A stretch of DNA of 64,000 nucleotides. Origin: Anammoximicrobium sp964645045. GTDB taxonomy: Bacteria; Planctomycetota; Planctomycetia; Pirellulales; Pirellulaceae. Made by a program: the position numbers and the translations under genes. Position 1 is the stretch's first letter; each line of letters opens with the position of its first letter. Shown piece by piece: positions 25,715 through 33,646 of this stretch. The stretch covers positions 1 through 64,000 of the forward strand of contig CAZXYZ010000051.1 of assembly GCA_964645045.1 (NCBI GenBank). The letters are read 5' to 3'. Under the pieces are notes generated by a model. That model did not search any database. It worked only from the letters and a program-made list of their open reading frames with translations, and had not been told where the DNA came from.

Positions 25715-26725
25715 ATGTTCAGGCTGTCAAGGCACCGAGTGTGCCGGCGTTCGGCGCGAGGCGGTTTCACCCTCGTGGAATTATTGGTAGTGATCGCCAT
25801 CATTGGGATCCTGGTCGCTTTGCTGTTGCCGGCGATCCAGGCGGCACGCGAGGCGGCGCGTCGGAACACCTGCATGAACAACCTCAAGCAGATTGCGGTA
25901 GGCGTTCACAACTACCATGACACCTTTCTTGCCTTCCCGCCCGTCTCGGGCGGCATCCAAGCGGCCGCCTACACCGGCTGTGCCGGCTGGATCGTCTCGA
26001 ACGGTTTCAGTTGGCGGGCCATGATTCTGCCGCAAATCGAGCAACAGTCACTCTACGACAGGCTGGACTTTAAGAAAGTCACCACGGGTTGTTATCCCTC
26101 GGGGGACTCCAGCGGGGCGTTTCCCCGCCTGGGCGATCCTGATCCGGCCGGCCGGCCGGGTGACGCACTTATCCCGACGTTCATGTGCCCCAGCGATCCG
26201 ACGCGGCAGATCGGGACCGAGGGGCCGACGAACTACGCGGGCATTTGGGGCGACGTGGCGCGTCCGGAAGCGGATCGGGGGATTTTCTCGAAGCTGAAGG
26301 TCACGATGGGGCATATCACGGATGGAACGGCCAACACGGCGATGGTCGGCGAGGTGTTTCGCGGCAAGGCGCTGTACCGTCCGACGGGGCCCGCGTGGCA
26401 CAACGGAGAACGTTGCCGGCGTTGGGCCGAGGAGACGGGCTATTGCGGCGCCGCGACGAATGTGACGCCGAACTACGGCATGCTTGTGCCTGCCGGAGTT
26501 GCGCCCGAAACCGTCGCGGACGAGGTGACGTGGGTGGACATGCACTGCGGCGGGTGCTTCAACGCCACGGATCGCCGCCCGATCTCCAGCTTGCACCCCG
26601 GTGGCGCGCTGTGTGCCTATGGCGATGCCTCGGTTCATTTTGTCCCCGAGAGTGTAGACAAGACTCTGTGGCAGGCCTCGGGTTCGAGGTCGGGTGCGGA
26701 GGCATCGGTGTACTTACCCCAATGA
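25715..26725 (+). CDS. DUF1559 pseudopilin-like protein
   Basis: The 336-residue protein has the type IV pilin/type II secretion prepilin N terminus: GGFTLVELLVVIAIIGILVA, cleaved before Phe and methylated. RAAREAARRNTCMNNLKQI-type sequence and the C-terminal HPGGALCAYGDASVHF match DUF1559, a family expanded to many copies in planctomycetes. Start ATG 25715 is preceded by AAGGA at seven bases. The middle is glycine/proline-rich. It probably forms part of surface or periplasmic fibres. It is followed by a small lipoprotein gene. Confidence 0.93.
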   Translation: MFRLSRHRVCRRSARGGFTLVELLVVIAIIGILVALLLPAIQAAREAARRNTCMNNLKQIAVGVHNYHDTFLAFPPVSGGIQAAAYTGCAGWIVSNGFSWRAMILPQIEQQSLYDRLDFKKVTTGCYPSGDSSGAFPRLGDPDPAGRPGDALIPTFMCPSDPTRQIGTEGPTNYAGIWGDVARPEADRGIFSKLKVTMGHITDGTANTAMVGEVFRGKALYRPTGPAWHNGERCRRWAEETGYCGAATNVTPNYGMLVPAGVAPETVADEVTWVDMHCGGCFNATDRRPISSLHPGGALCAYGDASVHFVPESVDKTLWQASGSRSGAEASVYLPQ

Positions 26726-26853
26726 GTGTCCTCGCCCGTGAGGGGGACTCCGGCACAACGGGCCTCTTGAGCCACGTCTGGTAGTGCGTGGCCCGGCCCG
26801 GTCGAGACGGGTGCGCGTCAATTACTCCCTGCCTTGGAAAGGAATCGTCTGCC

Positions 26854-27255
26854 GTGGCTCGTACGTTCTGTCTGCTGGCGTTACTGGCACTGGTCGTCGC
26901 CGGGTGTGACCCGGGTACCAACGCACGGAAGAAAATGGAAGGGCCGTCGGCCCCGACTTGGCCCGCACTCCAGGCGGTGCAAGGCGAGGGCGGCCTGATG
27001 GCCGTCGGCATGTCGTTGGACACGCAGGGGCCAAGTGCGGCGAAACAAGCCGCAGCGACGCCCCGCTTCAAGGAGCTGCTCGACGGCTTCGAAAAGGCGC
27101 CCATCCCGTCCGAGTTTTCGACGGCCGCGCGCGAAGCCGCCAAAAAAGACATCGTGGAAACGATGCGCAAATTCCCGGACGCCGCTTCCGACGCCGAAGT
27201 CAAGGAACTCTGGCAAAAGGTGCGCGGAGCCATGATGAAGGTGGGCTCGCCTTGA
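26854..27255 (+). CDS. Small lipoprotein of unknown function
   Basis: The 133-residue protein starts at GTG 26854 with AAAGGA upstream. The hydrophobic signal and lipobox (LALLALVVAGC) give a lipid-anchored Cys near residue 18. The mature part is charged and mostly helical, with no recognised domain. Planctomycetes commonly encode such a small lipoprotein next to DUF1559 genes, and here it directly follows one, so the two may function together (inference). Confidence 0.8.
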   Translation: MARTFCLLALLALVVAGCDPGTNARKKMEGPSAPTWPALQAVQGEGGLMAVGMSLDTQGPSAAKQAAATPRFKELLDGFEKAPIPSEFSTAAREAAKKDIVETMRKFPDAASDAEVKELWQKVRGAMMKVGSP

Positions 27256-27317
27256 GCGGCGCGGGCTTGCCGCGCCGGTGAGTGCTGCGTCCAGTTCGGA
27301 CACGTGCGGGATCGAAC

Positions 27318-29261
27318 ATGTGGCAAGCGGCAGGGTCTTGGAGACGCTGGCTCACGCTCCTGTTGGTGGGAGCGTGTGCGGGCTGTTCTGCCAACGTGCC
27401 GGCGCCTTCGTCCGCGGGACGCTCCGTCGCTGAGGACGAATCGGACCCGCCGGCGGCCTTGGGGCGGCACCCAACTCAGGCAAGACCGAGGGCGCGAAGT
27501 TCGCCGCCAGCCTCGCCCTTCCTGTTTCAGGATGTCGCCCGGCAGGCCGGAGTGTACTTCCTGCACCATTCGCCGCTCACCGAGCAGCGGCACACGCACT
27601 TGACCTACGGGTCGGGATTGGGCTGGTTCGACTTCGACCGCGACGGCTGGCCGGACCTGTATTGCGGTCAGGGAACGACCTACTGGGCCAGCACGCCGGA
27701 AGATAACCGTTCTTCTGAAGCGGATCCCAGCGACGTGTTGTTTCTCAATCGGCAGGAGGGCTCGTTCATCGAGGCGACGGGACCAGCGGGCCTGGCCGAA
27801 GCAGTCTATTCGATGGGCGTGGCTGCAGCCGACTACGACAACGACGGCTTCGCCGACCTGTGCGTGACGGGCTACGAGGAGAACGTGCTGTGTCGCAACA
27901 ATGGCGACGGGACGTTCAGCAAACAAACGCTTCCGCAGGGGAAGTCTCCCGGCCGTCTGAGCGCCAGTTGCGCTTGGGCCGATGTCGACGCGGACGGAAA
28001 CCTTGACTTGTACGTCACGAACTATGCCCAATTGGGGCCCGAGGATTATCCGTTGTGTACGCATACCGAGGCCGGCAAGACGATGTATATTGATTGTCAT
28101 CCGCGCCGCTTGCAGGCACTGCCTGACACGCTGTACCGGAACTGCGGCGACGGACACTTCGCGGACATCTCGGCCGCGGCGGGCATCGCCGCCGAGAGTG
28201 CCCGTTGCGGACTGGGCGTGGTGGCCGCGGATCTGGACGAGGACGGCGATGTGGATTGGTACGTGTCCAACGACACGACGCCCAACTTCCTCTGGGAGAA
28301 CCAAGGCGACGGCACGTTCCTGGATCGCGGCGTCGTGTCGGGAACGGCGTTCAACCGCGCGGGAGCTTGCGAAGCCGGCATGTCGGTCGAGGCGGCCGAT
28401 TTCGACGGCGACGGCCGGTTCGATTTGTTCGTGACGAACTTCTTTCACGAGACGAACACTTTCTACCGCAACGAAGGAGGAATGTTGTTCAGCGATGTCA
28501 CGGCCGAGACGGGGCTGGGCGCTCCGTCCAAGCTCCGCTTGGGGTTTGGAACCTGCGGCCTCGATTTCGATCGGGACACGTTCCTCGATCTGCTGGTGGC
28601 CAACGGTCATGTCCACGACCGGCTGCACGAGATCGGCCGCGACGAACCGTTCGCTCAACTACCACTGCTGTTCCACAACGAGAAAGGCTTGCGGTTCAGC
28701 GAGGTGTCGGCCGGGTCCGGCCGCTATTTCGCCGAACCGCACATCGGGCGCGGCGCCGCCGCCGCCGACTTTGACCGCGATGGAGACGCCGACGTGGCCG
28801 TGAATCATCTGAACGGCCCGGCCGCGCTGTTGCGCAACGAGACGGCGCCTGCCGGCGACTGGCTGCAGATCGAATTGATCGGGACCATCAGCAACCGGGA
28901 CGGTGTCGGCGCCGTGCTGACGATCGATCTTGGCCGGCAGCGTGTGGTCCGTACGCGGCAGGCCGGCGTCGGCTACTGCTCGTGCGGCGAGGAACGCCTG
29001 TTGATCGGCGTGGGCGACGCAGCGCGCGTCCAGGGCGTGTCGGTTCGTTGGCCCAGCGGCCGCCGGGAATCGTGGAAGGATCTCCCGGTCAACGCGTTTC
29101 TGCAACTCGTGGAAGGCACGGGGCAAAGCAGCCCTCTCGCTCCGGGAGAGGATGAGCCTAACCAGCTTCGAGGCGGCAACCCAAGGGCTCAGACGTACAG
29201 GATTCAATTTTCGCGGTCGATCGTCTCGGGGAATGGACATGGACAGCTCCGCGAAAACTGA
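27318..29261 (+). CDS. CRTAC1-like lipoprotein: FG-GAP beta-propeller with C-terminal ASPIC/UnbV domain
   Basis: The 647-residue protein starts with a lipoprotein signal (LTLLLVGACAGC). FG-GAP repeats of the type FDFDRDGWPDLYCGQG, DYDNDGFADLCVTGYE, DVDADGNLDLYVTNYA and DFDGDGRFDLFVTNFF form a calcium-binding beta-propeller (residues about 95-510). The ASPIC/UnbV domain follows (NRDGVGAVLTIDLGRQRVVRTRQAGVGYCSC; VSVRWPSGRRESWKDLP, about 535-610). Family members are secreted and of unknown role. The last 25 or so codons (RAQTYRIQFSRSIV on) are encoded by palindromic repeat C1, and just before them lies another hairpin repeat, so the original C terminus was extended by repeat sequence. Confidence 0.9.
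   Translation: MWQAAGSWRRWLTLLLVGACAGCSANVPAPSSAGRSVAEDESDPPAALGRHPTQARPRARSSPPASPFLFQDVARQAGVYFLHHSPLTEQRHTHLTYGSGLGWFDFDRDGWPDLYCGQGTTYWASTPEDNRSSEADPSDVLFLNRQEGSFIEATGPAGLAEAVYSMGVAAADYDNDGFADLCVTGYEENVLCRNNGDGTFSKQTLPQGKSPGRLSASCAWADVDADGNLDLYVTNYAQLGPEDYPLCTHTEAGKTMYIDCHPRRLQALPDTLYRNCGDGHFADISAAAGIAAESARCGLGVVAADLDEDGDVDWYVSNDTTPNFLWENQGDGTFLDRGVVSGTAFNRAGACEAGMSVEAADFDGDGRFDLFVTNFFHETNTFYRNEGGMLFSDVTAETGLGAPSKLRLGFGTCGLDFDRDTFLDLLVANGHVHDRLHEIGRDEPFAQLPLLFHNEKGLRFSEVSAGSGRYFAEPHIGRGAAAADFDRDGDADVAVNHLNGPAALLRNETAPAGDWLQIELIGTISNRDGVGAVLTIDLGRQRVVRTRQAGVGYCSCGEERLLIGVGDAARVQGVSVRWPSGRRESWKDLPVNAFLQLVEGTGQSSPLAPGEDEPNQLRGGNPRAQTYRIQFSRSIVSGNGHGQLREN
29132..29151. repeat. Short hairpin related to that at 14826
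   Basis: CCCTCTCGCTCCGGGAGAGG forms a short stem-loop within the 3' end of the CRTAC1-like gene. It translates as part of SPLAPGEDEPN. It resembles the hairpin at 14826-14848. Confidence 0.6.
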
Positions 29262-29280
29262 TTTCTGTACGTCTGAGCCC
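29185..29280. repeat. Interspersed palindrome, family C, copy 1
   Basis: The arms GGGCTCAGACGTACAGGATT and its inverse CTGTACGTCTGAGCCC bound an element of about 96 bases, with inner imperfect pairing (CAATTTTCGCGG with CCGCGAAAACTG). The element contains the last 25 codons and stop of the CRTAC1-like gene. A second copy lies at 31570-31665. Confidence 0.9.
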
Positions 29281-29315
29281 GGAGACACCATGAGCACCGA
29301 CGGGACCTCACTGGC

Positions 29316-30350
29316 ATGACGGCCGATCTGAACCCAGCCGCAACTTCCCAGACCAACCGCATCGAGCGGCTGTGCCAAGCTCTGGCCGTCGTCGCCGCGC
29401 TGTGGGCCGTCGTCTCGGTCGTGGTTTGGTGCCGTCGCCCGGCTCCTCTGGACATCGCGGAACGGGCCATCGCCCAGGGTCACTTGCCGTTGGCCGTCGA
29501 GTGCTATCTGGTGCATTTGGTCCGGCATCCGCAGGACTGGCGGGCGCGGCTGGAGTTGGCTGCCGTGCTGGACGGGATCGATCCGCCGCAAGCGCTCGTC
29601 GAATTGCGCAAGATCCCGGCCGACGCCGATCAGTTTCCGGAGGCGTTGCGGTTCATCGCCCGCATTTGCCTGGCCCGCGGGCGCGACCGGGAAGCCAAAG
29701 AGACGCTCCTGGCTTTGGAGGCTGTCGCACCGGATGACAGTTGGGTTCAGGTCTCCTTGGCCGAGACGTTTTACCGCCAACGCGAGTTGACGTTCGCGCT
29801 GCACCACGCGCAACGCGGCGCAGAACTCGATCCGTCCCGAGCCGGCGTCCATTTCCTGGTCGCCGAACTGCTCGACGATCTCGAGCGTCATGCGGAGATG
29901 ATCCCTCCCCTCCGCGCCGTGCTCGAGCTGCAGCCGGAGAACTACGCCGCCCATTTGAATTTGTGCTACGCCTATGCCAAGACGGGTCAGCCGAAAATGA
30001 CGCGCAAGGAGGCGCTCTGGTGCCTGGCACGCAATCCCAAGGACTTTAACGCGCGGCGTTTGCTGGCGACGGCGGCCCGCGACGAAGGCCGGCCCGACGA
30101 GGCGAAAACCGAAATCCGCAAGGCCCTGGAACTGGCCCCGGAGGATCTCAACTGCCGGTTGCTGGAGGCGGAATTGCTGCTGTTTGACCGCCTGGCGGAC
30201 GAAGCCTTCCAGCGCCTGCAGCCGCTGATTGAACGCTACCCGAACGAGTTGCGGCTGGTGGCCTTGCTGGCCCAGGCGGCGGCCGCGGCCGGGCGGCCCG
30301 AAGATGCGGAAAGGTATCGCCAACAGGTTCAACGCATGAGACAACGGTAG
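29316..30350 (+). CDS. Membrane-anchored TPR protein
   Basis: The 344-residue protein has one N-terminal transmembrane segment (about residues 22-41, ALAVVAALWAVVSVVVW) and then tandem tetratricopeptide repeats over about 45-335, recognisable by alternating Ala/Leu-rich helices such as AERAIAQGHLPLAVECYL and LAQAAAAAGRPEDAERYR. TPR domains are protein-interaction scaffolds, here on the periplasmic side. It sits between a CRTAC1-like protein and a heptahaem cytochrome (start 30353, two bases after its stop), so these are an operon. Confidence 0.85.
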   Translation: MTADLNPAATSQTNRIERLCQALAVVAALWAVVSVVVWCRRPAPLDIAERAIAQGHLPLAVECYLVHLVRHPQDWRARLELAAVLDGIDPPQALVELRKIPADADQFPEALRFIARICLARGRDREAKETLLALEAVAPDDSWVQVSLAETFYRQRELTFALHHAQRGAELDPSRAGVHFLVAELLDDLERHAEMIPPLRAVLELQPENYAAHLNLCYAYAKTGQPKMTRKEALWCLARNPKDFNARRLLATAARDEGRPDEAKTEIRKALELAPEDLNCRLLEAELLLFDRLADEAFQRLQPLIERYPNELRLVALLAQAAAAAGRPEDAERYRQQVQRMRQR

Positions 30351-30352
30351 CC

Positions 30353-31495
30353 ATGATGCATCAGCGAGGGGCCCCGGGCCGACGGACGAGACTTGCCTTG
30401 TGGCTGGCGATCAGCGGCCTGTGTGTGATCGTGGCCAGCCTGCCGCTGCTGCAATCGCCGGACCAGCGGGCGATGCGGCATTCGGCCAAGGTGCTGGCCC
30501 AAGTCGTCCCGGGCTTTGGACTGTACGTCGACGACCGCTCGTGCGCCGAATGTCATCCGACCCAGGCGGCCTCGTTTCCGCACACGGGCCACGCACGGAC
30601 GTTGCAGCCCGCCGCCGAGTGGCCGCTCGCCGCGGGCCTGGAAGGAATGACATTTCAGGACCCGGAGCGCGGCACGAAGTACCACTACCATTTCGACCCG
30701 CAACAGGGCCTTTCGGTGACCGTTCCCGAGCGTCTGGGCAGCGATTCCTTTCCCCTCACTTACGCCTTCGGATCGGGAAGACGCAGGGTGACGTTCTTGA
30801 CGTTGATTCCCAATCGAGTCGGCGAGACGGTCGGCATCGAGCACCGCGTTTCGGTCCTCGGCGGCCAGGATGGTCTCGTCCTGGAACTCACCCCGGGCCA
30901 CCAACAGCACGTCCCGGCGCAGGAGGTCGAGCAGTTCGGCCGCGTGATCGACTCCGCGGCCCTCGGCCGTTGTCTGGAATGCCACGCGACACGGGGGGAG
31001 ATCCGCGAGCACGAGATCCTCGGTCTCGAACCCCACGTCGGTTGTCAGAAATGCCACTGGCCCGGACGCGAACACGCGATCGCGATGCGCGAGGCCAGAG
31101 CCCAGGGCGCCACGGTTCCGAAGCGTCCCCAACCGTCGCCGCTGGAACAGATCCGCGCTTGCAGCCGCTGTCATCTGCCGGCCGGCTCGGACGACGAGCT
31201 GAAATCGATGCCCGGTCACATCCGCAGCGTCCGGGTTCAAGCCTCCGAGCTGCTGCAGAGCCGGTGTTTCACCCAGTCCGAGAACCGCCTGGACTGCTCC
31301 ACGTGCCACGATCCGCACGCACCGATTGTCACCGACCTGGCGCCCTATGTCGAGCAGTGTCTCGCTTGCCACGGAACGCCGGATTCGACGTCGTGTCCCG
31401 TGTCGCCGAAGACGGACTGCGTGCGCTGTCACATGCCGGTCACGAAGGCGGAGAACGGAATCCCGTGGCACGATCACCGCATCCGCAAGAAGTAG
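30353..31495 (+). CDS. Exported multihaem cytochrome c with seven CxxCH motifs
   Basis: The 380-residue protein has an N-terminal membrane segment (LALWLAISGLCVIVASLPLL) and seven haem c motifs: CAECH (near residue 63), CLECH, CQKCH, CSRCH, CSTCH, CLACH and CVRCH in order. The spacing resembles the octahaem/NrfB-like class of multihaem electron carriers, although no known family is a clear match. It starts right after the TPR gene. The stop TAG (31493-31495) is the first triplet of a family D repeat. Confidence 0.87.
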   Translation: MMHQRGAPGRRTRLALWLAISGLCVIVASLPLLQSPDQRAMRHSAKVLAQVVPGFGLYVDDRSCAECHPTQAASFPHTGHARTLQPAAEWPLAAGLEGMTFQDPERGTKYHYHFDPQQGLSVTVPERLGSDSFPLTYAFGSGRRRVTFLTLIPNRVGETVGIEHRVSVLGGQDGLVLELTPGHQQHVPAQEVEQFGRVIDSAALGRCLECHATRGEIREHEILGLEPHVGCQKCHWPGREHAIAMREARAQGATVPKRPQPSPLEQIRACSRCHLPAGSDDELKSMPGHIRSVRVQASELLQSRCFTQSENRLDCSTCHDPHAPIVTDLAPYVEQCLACHGTPDSTSCPVSPKTDCVRCHMPVTKAENGIPWHDHRIRKK

Positions 31496-31553
31496 CATGG
31501 CTCTCCGGAGCCGTGCAGCACAGGTAGGACGGATTGCCAATCCGTCCCACGAA
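31494..31553. repeat. Composite palindrome, families D and E
   Basis: TAGCATGGCTCTCCGGAGCC begins at the stop codon of the cytochrome gene, followed by GTAGGACGGATTGCCAATCC, the family E core. Family D recurs within a gene at 46506-46586 and as a half-copy at 35262-35285. Confidence 0.8.
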
Positions 31554-31569
31554 GCACAGACCAGCGAAA

Positions 31570-31665
31570 GGGCTCAGACGTACAGAATTCAATTTTGCCG
31601 GGCATCGACTGTACCAAATGGATAGCGGTTTGCCCGGCAAAATTGAATTCTGTACGTCTGAGCCC
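31570..31665. repeat. Interspersed palindrome, family C, copy 2
   Basis: The arms GGGCTCAGACGTACAGAATT and AATTCTGTACGTCTGAGCCC are perfect inverse repeats bounding about 95 bases with inner arms AATTTTGCCGGGC and GCCCGGCAAAATT. It lies between the multihaem cytochrome gene and the SGNH gene. Confidence 0.93.
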
Positions 31666-31709
31666 GGGACGTGCGCCTTGTGCAACGAGCTTTCCCAGAG
31701 GGAGCCCCC

Positions 31710-33398
31710 GTGTCCGAATCCGTCCCCCCTTTGAACCCCATCCTCACCCAGGCACGTCCCCGCAGGCGTCGCGTGTGGCTGTTCCGTCTGGTCGCGGTCG
31801 CGTTGTCGCTGTGCTTCCTGGTCGTTCTGGAAATCAGCCTGCGGATCCTGGGCGTTGGCCACGAAACGCGTCTGGCCGTGCCCGTCGCCGGCGCTGCGGC
31901 CGCGGGCGCTTACCGCCTGAATCCCGAAGCCGATTGGGCGTACTTTGGGCCCATGGACGTGGTGGGACCGGAGCCTCGGCCGTTCCTGTTGCCAAAACCG
32001 GCTGGCGTCTATCGCATCCTGGTCGTCGGTGGTTCCACCGTTGCCGGCTTTCCGTATCCCTTTGAACTCGCCATGCCTCGTCAACTGGAGATCGTCCTCC
32101 AGCAGCAATCGCCGGGTCGGCAATTCGAGGTTCTGAACGCGGGGATTACCGCGCTGAACACGCACAGCGAAGTGGACGTGGTGCGGCAGGGCCTGACCTT
32201 AGAGCCGGACTTGATCATCGTCCATTCGGGACACAACGAATTCTATGGTCCCGGCGGCGAGGCTTCCACGGCCAGCGGCGTGGCGCCCCGACTCTATCCG
32301 CTGCTGCAGATCCTGCGGCGTCAACGGCTGTTTCAACTCGGCGAATCCTGCGTTCACCGCCCGCCGAAACGCCATCTCTTGGAAACCCTGCCGGCCGACA
32401 TCGCGATTCCGCTGGATGGTCCCGTCTTTGCTCATGCCCGCGAGTCCTACGAGACCAACCTTCGCCAGATGGTGGCGCTGGCAACCCGGGCCCGCATTCC
32501 CATCCTGCTGACGACCGTGCCCATGAACCTCCGCGACCAGAGCCCGATGCACTCGCTCTCCCGGCCACACCTGACGGAGCAGCAACAACGGGACCAAGCC
32601 GAGCGGCAGAAGACCGCCGCCCACCATTTCTCGTACGGGGAATACGACGAGGCGCTGGCGGTGCTAAAGACGGCCCGCCAACTCGACCCGGACAGCGCGA
32701 TCCTGGCCTACCGGGAGGCGCAGTGCCTGGACATGCTCGGACGGGGCCGCGACGCGGCCGATGCCTACGTGCTCGCTGCCGACCTTGATGGTTGCCGGTT
32801 TCGTGCGCCCAGCGAATTCGTCGGGATCGTCACGAGTGTTGCGTCCTCCGGCCCCGACACCGTCCTGTTTTGCAACGTCCATCGCGAACTACTGGAGCAG
32901 TCCAAGATGGGCGATGACGTCTTCTTGGAACACGTGCATTACAACCTCAAAGGCAACTGGCTGGTGGCCAAAATCCTCGGACAGTTCATTCAGGAGCAGC
33001 TCCTCCGTGCCGAATGGCGGCCCGCGCGCATTCCGAGTGACCAACACCGCGATGAGTTGCTGGGGGTGATGCGTCTGGACCATTTGGCGGCCGACACCTT
33101 CACCTTGATGGCCGTGCAGGCTTGGCCGTTGAAACTTGCGCCGGACAGCGCGCTCCAGATCCAGCGGGTGAAGATCCGACTTGGGCAGCACTATGCGGCG
33201 CTCTCGACCCTGGATCAGAGACTCTTCGCCGACTTGAGCCTGGATGCGATCCAGCAGGAACTGCTGGTCGCGATGGGCAACGCTTACCGGGCCGCGGGAC
33301 AGGAGGACCTGGCCCGGGAACTGTTCCGCCGGCATCGGCAGCGGCGCCCCTGGGACGTATCCCCGCTGGGAGTCCGCGAAGAACCGCCGAAACGATGA
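31710..33398 (+). CDS. Membrane-anchored SGNH hydrolase with C-terminal helical (TPR-like) region
   Basis: The 562-residue protein starts at GTG 31710 after AGAGGGAG. One N-terminal transmembrane segment (about 23-42) anchors it outside the cytoplasm. VVGGSTVAGFPYPFELA (about 105-122) is the SGNH block I with the nucleophile Ser; AGITALNTHSEVDVV and HSGHNEFYGPGG follow as blocks II and III, and the block V His is probably in VHYNLKGNWLVAK near residue 410. Two TPR-like segments lie around residues 290-360 and 470-550. It is downstream of the TPR and cytochrome genes on the same strand. Confidence 0.83.
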   Translation: MSESVPPLNPILTQARPRRRRVWLFRLVAVALSLCFLVVLEISLRILGVGHETRLAVPVAGAAAAGAYRLNPEADWAYFGPMDVVGPEPRPFLLPKPAGVYRILVVGGSTVAGFPYPFELAMPRQLEIVLQQQSPGRQFEVLNAGITALNTHSEVDVVRQGLTLEPDLIIVHSGHNEFYGPGGEASTASGVAPRLYPLLQILRRQRLFQLGESCVHRPPKRHLLETLPADIAIPLDGPVFAHARESYETNLRQMVALATRARIPILLTTVPMNLRDQSPMHSLSRPHLTEQQQRDQAERQKTAAHHFSYGEYDEALAVLKTARQLDPDSAILAYREAQCLDMLGRGRDAADAYVLAADLDGCRFRAPSEFVGIVTSVASSGPDTVLFCNVHRELLEQSKMGDDVFLEHVHYNLKGNWLVAKILGQFIQEQLLRAEWRPARIPSDQHRDELLGVMRLDHLAADTFTLMAVQAWPLKLAPDSALQIQRVKIRLGQHYAALSTLDQRLFADLSLDAIQQELLVAMGNAYRAAGQEDLARELFRRHRQRRPWDVSPLGVREEPPKR

Positions 33399-33564
33399 GA
33401 CCGGTGCCGCAAACGACGAAGGACCATCGACGAAAGAAGTTCGAATCGCCAAGGTCAAAATGCCGGCATTCCCCAAGCCTGACCGGCGAGGTCGGGAAGT
33501 TACCTTGGCCGGCGTGGCTACGGAACGTTCTTCCCCACGAAAAGCTAGCAGACGATTCCGTTGG

Positions 33565-33631
33565 AATACAGCCTTTAGGCTGCCCGGGCGGGCCAAGCCC
33601 GCCGCCGATACACGCTAAAACGTGGACTCCA
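33565..33631. repeat. Decayed palindrome related to family G
   Basis: TTGGAATACAGCCTTTAGGC on the left and CACGCTAAAACGTGGACTCC on the right resemble a weathered family G element (TGGAGTTCACGCTTTAGCGTG arms), around a GC-rich hairpin GGGCGGGCCAAGCCCGCC. It lies between the convergent SGNH and FG-GAP genes in a 248-base gap that holds no gene. Confidence 0.5.
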
Positions 33632-33646
33632 ACAAATCTGACACCT

